A stretch of DNA of 57,803 nucleotides, taken from contig JAQVUX010000005.1 of the NCBI GenBank assembly GCA_028699255.1, positions 108,548 through 166,350 on the forward strand, written 5' to 3'. The stretch is from Candidatus Omnitrophota bacterium (lineage in GTDB: Bacteria; Omnitrophota; Gorgyraeia; 2-01-FULL-45-10). The notes beneath the pieces are model-generated. The model made no database searches. It worked only from the letters and a program-made list of their open reading frames with translations, and was not told the DNA's origin. Numbering within the stretch: position 1 is the stretch's first letter; every line of letters starts with the position of its first letter. Made by a program: the position numbers and the translations under genes. Below, one piece after another: positions 36,991 to 45,175 of this stretch.

Positions 36991-37824
36991 TTACTTCAAC
37001 AGCTTTCTATTCTGCGGCAGTTTTTTATAATTTTCCATACTGATTACTTTCTTTCCGCTTTTTCTCTCGAGCTCTTTTCTCGCGTTGCCTGCGACAGCGC
37101 CGCCTTCAAAAGCGGCCTGTTTATTTTCAGCAAACCCCTGAGTGTTTTTATTAACGGCTATCTCTTTCGTTGATGCCTCGCCAAGCATTGAAAAGATAAG
37201 CTCGAGATCTGTCATGTGATCCCTTAGATTTTCCCGTTTCAATCCTTTGTGTTTTTTATAAGCGGACGGGGTCATCCCGAAAGTCGCTTTTGATATTTCG
37301 GCTGTCAATATTTCGTATTCCTTTTGCTCTTTTATGCCGCGTGTCTGCCACTGGTCGGTCAACTCCTCACGGATAGCGATTCCTCGCATCCGCTTTTCGA
37401 TCCAGTCATCGCTATAACCTTTCGCCTTATATAAAGCCCTTGTTCTTTTTGTGGCAAGTTCAGGGTTCTCGATCTCCTGAATCCGCTCGTAACCGACTCG
37501 GGCCAGCCACCGCTTAAAAGGTTCCGCTTTTGGGGATGGTACCGACTGAATGATGCGAAAAATACCTTCTGTATTAGCACAATTAAGCTTTTGAATACCT
37601 CCCGAAGTCCTTATCGAAAGGGGGGTGGCAATTTGCCCCCACCCTTTAGAAAGCTCCGGATCTCGTCTGCGCATATCTTTAATATAGCCATCCGGCTGGA
37701 CAGAATCGGTCAGGGCAGTTACCACGTCGACAACTACAAACCACCATTCATTATTATAAACGGTCTTCCTTATTTCACGTCTTCTGAAAATCGCTATCCT
37801 GGTAGTAGTTATTTCTTTATCCAT
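36991..37824 (-). CDS. Bro-N domain (phage antirepressor-like) protein
   Basis: 277 residues. The N-terminal ~110 residues match the Bro-N/antirepressor pattern: IAIFRRREIRKTVYNNEWWFVVVDVV, TLSIRTSGG-type residues after GWGQIATP, and NCANTEGIFRIIQSVPSPKAEPFKRWL. The C-terminal part (RAYKK-type helices, AEISKATFGMTPSAYKKHKGL) is like DinD-related family members. These genes travel with phages and islands. It lies 21 bp after trpB, splitting trpB from trpA. Its role is unknown and DNA binding is likely. Confidence 0.8.
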   Translation of the reverse strand: MDKEITTTRIAIFRRREIRKTVYNNEWWFVVVDVVTALTDSVQPDGYIKDMRRRDPELSKGWGQIATPLSIRTSGGIQKLNCANTEGIFRIIQSVPSPKAEPFKRWLARVGYERIQEIENPELATKRTRALYKAKGYSDDWIEKRMRGIAIREELTDQWQTRGIKEQKEYEILTAEISKATFGMTPSAYKKHKGLKRENLRDHMTDLELIFSMLGEASTKEIAVNKNTQGFAENKQAAFEGGAVAGNARKELERKSGKKVISMENYKKLPQNRKLLK

Positions 37825-37845
37825 TTTTCTCTATTCCCGATATAT

Positions 37846-39021
37846 TTAAAGCGCACCTCGTACGATATCGACATCCTTATCGCCGCGGCCGGAAAGACAG
37901 ACGATGATGGACTTCGTCTTCGGCATGCGCCGCGCCATGCGCGAGGCGTGATAGAGCGCATGCGACGATTCCAGGGCCGGTATTATCCCTTCGGTCTCCG
38001 TCAGCATCTTAAACCCTTCGAGCGCCTGAGTATCCGTAACCGCGACATAATCGGCGCGGCCCGAGTCTTTGTAATACGCATGTTCCGGCCCGACGCCGGG
38101 GTAATCGAGCCCGGCCGAGATCGAATGCGCTATCTCGATCTGGCCATCATCATTCTGCAGGATATAACTTTTCGAGCCGTGCAGAACACCGACCGAACCT
38201 TTACATAACGTCGCCGCGTGTTTACCGGTATTTATGCCGAGCCCGGCCGCTTCGACACCAACCATCTTAACATTATCTTTCAGGAATGGGTAGAATAACC
38301 CCATCGCGTTCGAACCGCCGCCCACACACGCCGCAAGATAATCCGGCAGACGCTTCTCTTTCGCGAGTATCTGACGCCGCGCCTCCCGGCCGATCACCGA
38401 CTGGAACTGTCGAACCATCTCCGGATACGGATGCGGCCCGGCGACCGTACCTATCACGTAATACGTGTTACGGACATTCGCGACCCAATCCCTGATCGTC
38501 TCGTTCATCGCGTCCTTGAGCGTCTTCGATCCGCTCGAGACCGGCGTCACCTTAGCGCCGAGAAGCTTCATCTTGAATACGTTCACCGACTGGCGGCGGA
38601 TGTCCTCCTCGCCCATGAATATCTCGCACTCGAGCCCGAATAGCGCGGCGACCGTGGCGGTGGAGACGCCGTGCTGGCCCGCGCCCGTCTCCGCTATAAC
38701 GCGCGACTTGCCCATCCGGACGGCAAGAAGCACCTGGCCCAGCGTATTATTTATCTTGTGCGCGCCTGTGTGCAAAAGATCTTCTCTTTTTAAATATATC
38801 TTTGCCCCGCCCAATATGCCGGTAAGCCGTTTCGCGAAATATAACGGCGTCGGACGGCCCGCGTATTCCTTTAAGTAATAATCGTATTCGCGCCTGAACG
38901 ACTTATCGGCGCGCGCGCGAATGTATTCCTTTTCAAGTTCGTACAAAGCCGGCATTAGCGTCTCGGGCATAAATCTGCCGCCGAAACCGTCAAAATATCC
39001 GCGCCTATCTGGTAATTTCAT
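37846..39021 (-). CDS. trpB: tryptophan synthase beta subunit
   Basis: PLP enzyme of 391 aa joining indole and serine. The PLP lysine is K89 in [13 protein letters not shown], the phosphate loop GGGSNAMG is near residue 240, and [11 protein letters not shown] is at the N-terminus. It is the TrpB1 type ([12 protein letters not shown]). It overlaps trpF by 4 bp. Confidence 0.96.
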   Translation of the reverse strand: MKLPDRRGYFDGFGGRFMPETLMPALYELEKEYIRARADKSFRREYDYYLKEYAGRPTPLYFAKRLTGILGGAKIYLKREDLLHTGAHKINNTLGQVLLAVRMGKSRVIAETGAGQHGVSTATVAALFGLECEIFMGEEDIRRQSVNVFKMKLLGAKVTPVSSGSKTLKDAMNETIRDWVANVRNTYYVIGTVAGPHPYPEMVRQFQSVIGREARRQILAKEKRLPDYLAACVGGGSNAMGLFYPFLKDNVKMVGVEAAGLGINTGKHAATLCKGSVGVLHGSKSYILQNDDGQIEIAHSISAGLDYPGVGPEHAYYKDSGRADYVAVTDTQALEGFKMLTETEGIIPALESSHALYHASRMARRMPKTKSIIVCLSGRGDKDVDIVRGAL

Positions 39022-39662
39022 CTGACTTTCCTCACATTCTCGACAAACTGTTTTAAGAGTTTCGCGTCCTTCTTCCCCGGCGCGGATTCAACCCCGCTCG
39101 ACACATCGACGCCAAACGGCGCGACGGCGCTTATAGCGCTCTCCACGTTTTCCGGCGTCAACCCGCCGGACAATATAACCGGCTTTAATATCTCGAAATC
39201 TTTCAATATATTCCAATCGAAACGCTTGCCCGTCCCTCCGGGACAGCCTCCGGGACAGCCTCCGGGGCAATCGCCTGTCAAAGTATCGAAGAGGTAATAA
39301 TCCGTCGCGTATCCGTTAACACTCTTTAGATCGTCGCGAGTGCTTACCCTGAACGCTTTTATCGTCTTGAACCCGTTGCGGAACGCGGCGCAATATTCAG
39401 GGTTTTCATTACCGTGGAATTGCAGTATATTAAGCCCTGTGTCTTCGGCAATCCTTATTACATCTTCCGTTTTCTCGTCCACAAATACGCCGACCTTGCC
39501 GATACGCGGCGGCAGTTCATTTATAATATCTTCCGCCATGGCGGGCGTAACATATCTCTTCGATTTCCGGTAAAATACAAATCCCAGCATATCCACGCCG
39601 AGATCGGCGGCGTTTATAGCGTCGAGCTTATTTGTTATCCCGCATATTTTTATAAGTGTCAT
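39018..39662 (-). CDS. trpF: phosphoribosylanthranilate isomerase
   Basis: TIM-barrel enzyme of 214 aa with KICGITN containing the catalytic Cys, [24 protein letters not shown] with the catalytic Asp, and [10 protein letters not shown]. The phosphate loop that normally reads PGGTGK is preceded by a tandem [12 protein letters not shown], a 12-bp DNA repeat not usual in the family. Start and stop are coupled to trpC (TGATG) and trpB (ATGA). Confidence 0.93.
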   Translation of the reverse strand: MTLIKICGITNKLDAINAADLGVDMLGFVFYRKSKRYVTPAMAEDIINELPPRIGKVGVFVDEKTEDVIRIAEDTGLNILQFHGNENPEYCAAFRNGFKTIKAFRVSTRDDLKSVNGYATDYYLFDTLTGDCPGGCPGGCPGGTGKRFDWNILKDFEILKPVILSGGLTPENVESAISAVAPFGVDVSSGVESAPGKKDAKLLKQFVENVRKVR

Positions 39663-40438
39663 CAGTACCTCATCACCTCTCGCATTTTTGCGGCGATGTC
39701 GCCGGCCTCCATAAACGCCTCGCCCATCAGGACGGCATTCACGCCTATCGATTTCAGGAACATCACGTCTTCATATGTGCGTATCCCGCTCTCGGACACC
39801 TTTATCTTGTTCGGAGGTATCATACGGATCAATTTTTGTGTTACACCCAGGTCAACCTTAAAATTATGCAGATCCCTGTTGTTTATTCCTATAATAGACC
39901 CGCCTGTAGCCAGCGCCTTGTCGACATCTTCCTCGGTGTGCGTTTCCATAAGAACATCGAGGCCGAGCGAAACGGCCAGATCGTAAAATGCTTTCATTTC
40001 ACCCGTCGATAATAGATCCGCTATCAATAAGATCGCGTCCGCTCCCGCCACAACCGATTCGTATATCTGGTACTCGTCTATTATGAAATCCTTGCGTAAT
40101 ATTGGAAGCGAAATGCTGTCTTTGATCTTTTTTATATACTCGAGCTTCCCTTCGAAAAAACGCTCGTCCGTCAGAACCGATATGGCGCTGGCGCCATTGG
40201 CCTGGTACGTTATCCCTATTTTTACCGGATTAAAATCCGCCCTGATTATCCCCCGCGACGGCGACGCCTTCTTTATCTCCGCTATCAGATTTATATGATG
40301 CGGCCTGGAAATATTTTTCTTAAAAGAACTCTTCACGCAAATAGCCCCGGCCAGTTTAGCGATCGCCTCGACAGGCAATACGCGTTTCGCCTCTTCAACC
40401 TCCCGCCTCTTCTCTTCGATTATACGCGATAGTATCAT
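39662..40438 (-). CDS. trpC: indole-3-glycerol phosphate synthase
   Basis: 258 residues with LIAEIKKASPSRGIIR, SVLTDERFFEG, LRKDFIIDEYQIYES, GINNRDLHNFKVD and VSESGI, the full IGPS set including the catalytic Lys and Glu. It is not fused to trpF. It overlaps trpD by 4 bp. Confidence 0.95.
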   Translation of the reverse strand: MILSRIIEEKRREVEEAKRVLPVEAIAKLAGAICVKSSFKKNISRPHHINLIAEIKKASPSRGIIRADFNPVKIGITYQANGASAISVLTDERFFEGKLEYIKKIKDSISLPILRKDFIIDEYQIYESVVAGADAILLIADLLSTGEMKAFYDLAVSLGLDVLMETHTEEDVDKALATGGSIIGINNRDLHNFKVDLGVTQKLIRMIPPNKIKVSESGIRTYEDVMFLKSIGVNAVLMGEAFMEAGDIAAKMREVMRY

Positions 40439-41448
40439 CTGTTTGTCATCTCGATCAATCCGGACAACTTTTCGAAAGCCGCTCCGGAATCTATGGATTC
40501 CGCGGCAAGTTTTACGCCTTCTACAATATCTTTAGCTCTCCCCGCGCAGACGAGCCCCGCGCTCGCGTTCGCCAGGACTATGTCGCGCCTTGGCCCCGAC
40601 TCGCCCTTCAGTATCGACAGGATCGCCGAAGCATTCTCCTCGGGCCCCGCGCCTTTTATATCCTCGAGGCGGCCGGAGCGCAAACCAAACGAGGCGGGTT
40701 CGACATAGTACGTCTTCACCCGGCCCGCCGTAAGCTCCGAAACTACTGTCTTGCCGGTTATCGTTATCTCATCGAGCCCGTCGGCGCCGGCTACGACAAA
40801 CGCCCGTTCCGTGCCCAGTTTATTCAAAACACCCGCCACCGTCTCCGTCAGCTTCGCGTCATAGACTCCGACAACCTGCAGTGTGGCGAGCGCCGGATTC
40901 GAGAGCGGCCCGAGCAGATTAAAGATGGTCTTGCCGCCCAGCTCCCGCCTCGGGGCCGCGGCATATTTCATCGCGGTGTGAAACATAGGCGCGAATATGA
41001 AACCTATCCCTATCTCTCTGATGCACCCGGCGATCCTGCCGGGTGTTATATCTATCCTGACACCGAGCGCCTCCAGAACATCCGCCGAACCGCACCGGCG
41101 CGAGGCTGTCCTATTGCCGTGTTTGGCGACCTTGACGGCGCAACCAGCCACTACAAAAGCCGCCGCAGTCGAAATATTGAAAGTGCTTATCCCCGTGCCT
41201 CCGGTGCCGCATGTATCGAGAACCGCCTCACCGCCTACATCAACGCGTAGCGACTTTTGGCGCATAACCTTTGCCGCGGCGGTTATCTCGTCGACCGTCT
41301 CGCCCTTCGCCCGAAGCGCGGCGAGGAAGACGCTTATAGCGCCCGGCGAAGCCGCTCCCGACATTATCTCGCCGAACGCGGCAGTCATCTCATCGTCGGT
41401 CAGGTCTTTATGTTGTTTAACTTTCTCGATCGCTTCCGTCAGCATCAC
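40435..41448 (-). CDS. trpD: anthranilate phosphoribosyltransferase
   Basis: 337 residues with DTCGTGGTGISTFNIST, KHGNRTASRRCGSADVLEALG and FNLLGPLSNPA, all family marks for PRPP and anthranilate binding. The first codon at 41448 is GTG. An in-frame ATG follows at 41445. It is free of trpG, which lies beyond the restriction-modification island. Confidence 0.94.
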   Translation of the reverse strand: MMLTEAIEKVKQHKDLTDDEMTAAFGEIMSGAASPGAISVFLAALRAKGETVDEITAAAKVMRQKSLRVDVGGEAVLDTCGTGGTGISTFNISTAAAFVVAGCAVKVAKHGNRTASRRCGSADVLEALGVRIDITPGRIAGCIREIGIGFIFAPMFHTAMKYAAAPRRELGGKTIFNLLGPLSNPALATLQVVGVYDAKLTETVAGVLNKLGTERAFVVAGADGLDEITITGKTVVSELTAGRVKTYYVEPASFGLRSGRLEDIKGAGPEENASAILSILKGESGPRRDIVLANASAGLVCAGRAKDIVEGVKLAAESIDSGAAFEKLSGLIEMTNR

Positions 41449-41463
41449 ACTTAACTCTCATCT

Positions 41464-41626
41464 GGCGAGGGGACTATGCTTCGCGCCGAACACAAAATTT
41501 TTCCCAGCGAGAAAAATTTTGTTCGAGAAAAATCGCTCGCTCTCCCTCGCACCTTTGTTAACCCCGGCTCGGGAACCTTGCCCGCTCGCGATTTTTACGT
41601 CGTCGCGTAAGCATAGTCCCCTCGCC
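41464..41626. mobile_element. 163-bp MITE-like palindromic element
   Basis: Perfect 18-bp terminal inverted repeats (GGCGAGGGGACTATGCTT at 41464-41481 and its complement at 41609-41626) enclose an internal 12-bp hairpin (ACAAAATTTTTC at 41492-41503 with 41511-41522) and a further AAAAATCGC/GCGATTTTT pair. There is no ORF. No clear target-site duplication was seen. Confidence 0.6.
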
Positions 41627-41644
41627 TATCGCATCACTTCTAAT

Positions 41645-41672
41645 GTCATCCCCGCAAAAGCGGGAACCCATT
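41645..41672. repeat. short GC hairpin repeat of the CCCGC(AAAA)GCGGG type
   Basis: TCATCCCCGCAAAAGCGGGA resembles the widespread bacterial extragenic palindrome that reads CATTCCCGCGAAAGCGGGAA. It lies in the gap between trpD and the restriction-modification island. Confidence 0.55.
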
Positions 41673-41805
41673 CCTTTTCACCACCGCAGATGCCAATATT
41701 TATATCAACTGATACGACACCCAAAAAAACTGTTCCTAATTTTACGACTGTTTAAACGTCCGCAACTTATCCACTTAGGCTAAATATTTGCCTTTAAAGA
41801 TCGAG

Positions 41806-41829
41806 GAAATTTTTCAACAGCTTCTTGCC
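41806..41829. repeat. att-like direct repeat, left copy with residual trpG 3' end
   Basis: This is identical over 24 bp to 45188-45211. Read on the minus strand it continues CTC GAT CTT TAA, so the displaced trpG tail ends in LDL and a stop near 41794. The sequence upstream of it on the minus strand does not match trpG. Confidence 0.8.
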
Positions 41830-41865
41830 TTCGACGTATTGCCCCACATCAGGTCCTTCATCCCA

Positions 41866-42573
41866 TCAAATATTTGTTTTCTTCAAGCGACTTACTTCTT
41901 TCGTTATCGCTTCTATGACATCCATATTTTCGATTTCGTCATCAATGCTAAAAACCGTAAAAACTTTTCCGCCGTACTTCGCCTCAAATTCACGAAAGCT
42001 TGCCTTCATTCTTTCAGTAGCTGAGTAGTTGCCAAAATTTCCCCTGGCCGTTACCGGCTTGATTTGTATCCCGAACGCCTTCGTCCCGACATAACCTAAA
42101 TAATCAATGTCTCCTGCATGATCAAGCTCAGGATCAGATTCTTCGAAACGCACTTGAGGAAATTTTTTAGCAATGTTATCTGTCACTACCGACTTTTCAC
42201 GCAGAAAACCATCATACGTTCTTGCGATAGTAAGGTTTCGGATATATTCGACACAATCACGCAAAGTTAAATTCTTGAATGCTTCCTGCCATTCAGGGAT
42301 AACTATTTCGGTTATCTTAACATACAATCTTTCTCCGAGTTCTTCCATGACCCCTTCTGTAATCTTTGCTGGATTCTTACCATCCGTATAAGCTTTTTTA
42401 AAATACCACTCTTCCCAATCCGTTATCGACTTAGGCTGACACTCCCGGATTAACGCCATCACGGCCCCAACCTTATTAGGTCGAGATAATTGATATGTTT
42501 GGCAAGCATAATTAAGAACCTTTTCCTTTTTTCCAAAATCTTTTGAATATTTTTTATTTTTCATAATGCGCAT
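41866..42573 (-). CDS. MjaI-family type II restriction endonuclease
   Basis: 235 residues. The C-terminal half has LDHAGDIDYLGYVGTKAFGIQIKPVTAR, a PD-(D/E)xK-like core (D155, D157 and Q170-x-K172) in the setting of MjaI-type endonucleases, which cut CTAG in the founding member. The specificity of this protein is not known. Two ATGs are possible (42573 or 42564). It overlaps the methyltransferase gene upstream, so modification is translated before restriction. It is the last gene of the island. Confidence 0.8.
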   Translation of the reverse strand: MRIMKNKKYSKDFGKKEKVLNYACQTYQLSRPNKVGAVMALIRECQPKSITDWEEWYFKKAYTDGKNPAKITEGVMEELGERLYVKITEIVIPEWQEAFKNLTLRDCVEYIRNLTIARTYDGFLREKSVVTDNIAKKFPQVRFEESDPELDHAGDIDYLGYVGTKAFGIQIKPVTARGNFGNYSATERMKASFREFEAKYGGKVFTVFSIDDEIENMDVIEAITKEVSRLKKTNI

Positions 42574-43861
42574 ACTCCAGATTTTGCAATTCTAAAAATT
42601 TTTCTTTGTGCTTGAATGGCATGCTTGTATCAACAAGCGCAAACCCCGTCTTAATAAGATGAGCATTTACAAAAGTTTTATTCTTTAGATACATATAACA
42701 CAATAATCTATTCATAGAATCATATTTCACTTGATCATATTTTAAAAATACTTTCTGCCCCTGGGTCTTATGCGTTAAATATTCGGTGGCCTTGCCATTT
42801 TTTGTGTCATCCTGTTTCACACCCAATAATCTCACGGTTAAACCATTATTTAATTCCAGAAGTTCAGGACTAACTACCTTTTCAACCGTAAAATACTCTT
42901 CTCTCCCACTGCTATTTTGATCAATTTTTGAACCAAATTGTAATTTTTTCGGATCTATTTTTTTATCAAATTTTATCGGATCATTAAAAATGTACGGCAA
43001 ACTTTTAATCTTCTCTTCAAAATTCATTAGCTGTTTTTCCTGCGTTAATATTTCAAATTTAATATTATTACTGAACAAATTTTGACCATACCCCACCCTC
43101 TCTTTTATAGCTGTTAAAAAATCTGCATTTATTTCATATCCGACAGAATTTCTGTTTAAGTTCTTGGCCGCCAACATTGTAGTGCCGCTCCCTAAAAAAG
43201 GGTCTAAAACAGCATCGCCCGCAAATGTGAACATCTTGATTAACCTTTTTGGTAATTCTTCGGGAAACATCGCTAAGTGCTTGCCCTGTTTTTCTCCTGC
43301 AAAATTCCAATGACCGGCAAAATACTTATTCCACTCTTCCGTTGTTAATTTTGACTTTTCCCGTACTTCGGTATTGGCTGGCTTTGCAATACCTTGCTTT
43401 TTAAAGATTAAAATAAATTCATAGTCTAATTTCAATATTCCGTTTCTAGGGTATGGGAAAGATCCCATTATGGTGGCTCCACCGGTAGTATTACAAGTTG
43501 TAACCTTCTGCCATATAATAGCCCCCATGTAATCAAAACCGATTGTTTCACAAAATTTTATTATCTCAGTTCTGATAGGAATAACCTTATAACGACCATA
43601 ATATACTGAACGCGCAAATTGATCTCCTATGTTTACACAAAGCCTGCACCCATCTTCTAAGACCCGATAACATTCGTTCCATACCAGGTTAAGATTATTT
43701 ATGTATTCTTCATAAGTATGGTGATACCCTATCTGATTATCGTTACCATAGTCTTTCAACTGCCAATATGGCGGCGATGTAACGATCAATTGTATGGAAG
43801 AATCTGATAATTCTCCCATCTGTCGCGAATCACCTATAATAATTTTATGACATGTCTGCAT
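42554..43861 (-). CDS. beta-class N4-cytosine DNA methyltransferase with C-terminal SNase-like domain
   Basis: 435 residues. The catalytic TSPPYW is at 28-33 and precedes the SAM loop DPFLGSGT (220-227), the beta-class order, and SPPY suggests m4C. Residues ~325-435 look like a Staphylococcal-nuclease fold: a TVRLLGVKQ strand with R344, EYL, a GQKVFLKYD strand, NRLLCYMYL, NAHLIKTGFALVD and a C-terminal helix. The Asp residues that bind calcium in active SNase are not in place (SPELLEL and NNG occupy that region), so the domain is probably a binding module. It starts 5 bp after the 49-residue ORF. Confidence 0.82.
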   Translation of the reverse strand: MQTCHKIIIGDSRQMGELSDSSIQLIVTSPPYWQLKDYGNDNQIGYHHTYEEYINNLNLVWNECYRVLEDGCRLCVNIGDQFARSVYYGRYKVIPIRTEIIKFCETIGFDYMGAIIWQKVTTCNTTGGATIMGSFPYPRNGILKLDYEFILIFKKQGIAKPANTEVREKSKLTTEEWNKYFAGHWNFAGEKQGKHLAMFPEELPKRLIKMFTFAGDAVLDPFLGSGTTMLAAKNLNRNSVGYEINADFLTAIKERVGYGQNLFSNNIKFEILTQEKQLMNFEEKIKSLPYIFNDPIKFDKKIDPKKLQFGSKIDQNSSGREEYFTVEKVVSPELLELNNGLTVRLLGVKQDDTKNGKATEYLTHKTQGQKVFLKYDQVKYDSMNRLLCYMYLKNKTFVNAHLIKTGFALVDTSMPFKHKEKFLELQNLEYAHYEK

Positions 43862-43866
43862 ATTTT

Positions 43867-44016
43867 TTAATCCTTCAAAAAATTCTTCTTTCCATATTTG
43901 GAAAAATAATATTGAGTACTTCTTTCAGCTATATCATACATGATATCTACCATCTCATTTATCGACCATTTTTCATTACGAAAATAGGTCTTGCGCAATA
44001 AATGTTTATCCGACAT
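43867..44016 (-). CDS. small hypothetical protein in the restriction-modification island (49 aa)
   Basis: The ORF runs from ATG at 44016 (MSDKHLLRKTYFRNEKWSIN) to TAA at 43867, ending KKNFLKD. It is basic and aromatic-rich, with no Cys. An AGGGG sequence precedes the start, and the coding end supplies the GAAGGA site for the next methyltransferase. It fills the gap between the two methyltransferases almost exactly, which argues for a real gene. A regulator (C protein) is conceivable from position, but no helix-turn-helix is clear. Confidence 0.55.
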   Translation of the reverse strand: MSDKHLLRKTYFRNEKWSINEMVDIMYDIAERSTQYYFSKYGKKNFLKD

Positions 44017-44025
44017 AATATACCC

Positions 44026-45174
44026 CTACTTCTTTTCGAGGATCCAGAGACACTCGTTTACTTTTATATTTCTTCCATTCAGATTTCGAGATCCACGGTA
44101 AGTATTATATTCTTGCGTTAACTGCTCAAACGCGCCATATCTGCCAAGCGTATCTTTTATATCGTCTATGCCGATTATCCCCTCATCATTATACGAGAGC
44201 AGGATGTATTTTGCCCGCGTATTTGATATTAGATCGTCAAGCGCTTCTTTTGCCTGGCTACTTCTATTATAAGCGGACCTGTTCCAATTCTGCGCTATCC
44301 CGCTCACCCCATCCTGAATCTCAGCCTCTTCGGATTCTCCGGCTATAATATTAAGCATAAAATAGTTCGAGCCGTAAGGGTGCTGATTGTAAGGAGGGTC
44401 GTAATACGCCAGATCGAATTCCTCCGGTACATCCGTCGACCTGATCAGTGAATTAATATCGCGCTTAGAAACATGAACTTCGCATTCCACATCGCTGAAA
44501 ATCGGATACTCCAGCGATATCTCCTTCTTTATGCGTGTCAACGCATTCTCCCCCTGGCCGCCAAAACAGCCGATATCCCCATTTTTATGAAATCCTTTGA
44601 ATACCCCCGAGGTATTCGTGTTAATAGATGCTTTAACGATAAGGCTCGCCAGAAAAAAATGCCGCATATCCTTATCGATCTCCGTATTTATCATCCTCTT
44701 TAAATTATCGATAATTCTGCCGTTTTTATTTGTATAGAATACCCGCTCGCCGGGTTTTATATTCTCATCGTCTTTCGGCGCGTAATTTTTCTCGATAAAT
44801 CCGGCCCCTTTTCCATGCCTTTTAAATTTATTTTCGTTAAGCCGGTCTATGGTTTCTCTTATAAACCTTTCATCAACTTCCGACCTATTCGAAAGATAAC
44901 ACCTGCTTACGATTTCACAGTAATCTTCCAGATCGTTCACCCAAAGTTTGTTTGAATGATATTTGAGTAAGCGCGAAACAGCGCCGCTTCCCGAAAATCC
45001 ATCAAAAATAATAAGATTATCTTTCGCGAGCTTCTTTTTAACCGCTTCCACTCCTTTGTTAATAAACGGCAGGAGAGCTCTTTTATTGCCGATATAAGTA
45101 ATAAGTTGCGATGTAAAATATGGATTATCGAAATCAATAACGAATTCCGGGAATAGCGAAACTAATGGATTCAT
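44026..45174 (-). CDS. D12-class N6-adenine DNA methyltransferase
   Basis: 382 residues. Motif X is ITYIGNKRALLPFI near residue 25, the SAM loop is FSGSGAVSR at 60-68, and the catalytic DPPY is at 259-262. This order is the alpha (Dam/D12) class that makes N6-methyladenine. It starts just after the trpG stop with no room for its own promoter, so it is probably read from the trp transcript. Pairing with a putative m4C enzyme and one endonuclease is unusual. Confidence 0.88.
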   Translation of the reverse strand: MNPLVSLFPEFVIDFDNPYFTSQLITYIGNKRALLPFINKGVEAVKKKLAKDNLIIFDGFSGSGAVSRLLKYHSNKLWVNDLEDYCEIVSRCYLSNRSEVDERFIRETIDRLNENKFKRHGKGAGFIEKNYAPKDDENIKPGERVFYTNKNGRIIDNLKRMINTEIDKDMRHFFLASLIVKASINTNTSGVFKGFHKNGDIGCFGGQGENALTRIKKEISLEYPIFSDVECEVHVSKRDINSLIRSTDVPEEFDLAYYDPPYNQHPYGSNYFMLNIIAGESEEAEIQDGVSGIAQNWNRSAYNRSSQAKEALDDLISNTRAKYILLSYNDEGIIGIDDIKDTLGRYGAFEQLTQEYNTYRGSRNLNGRNIKVNECLWILEKK

Positions 45175-45175
45175 T

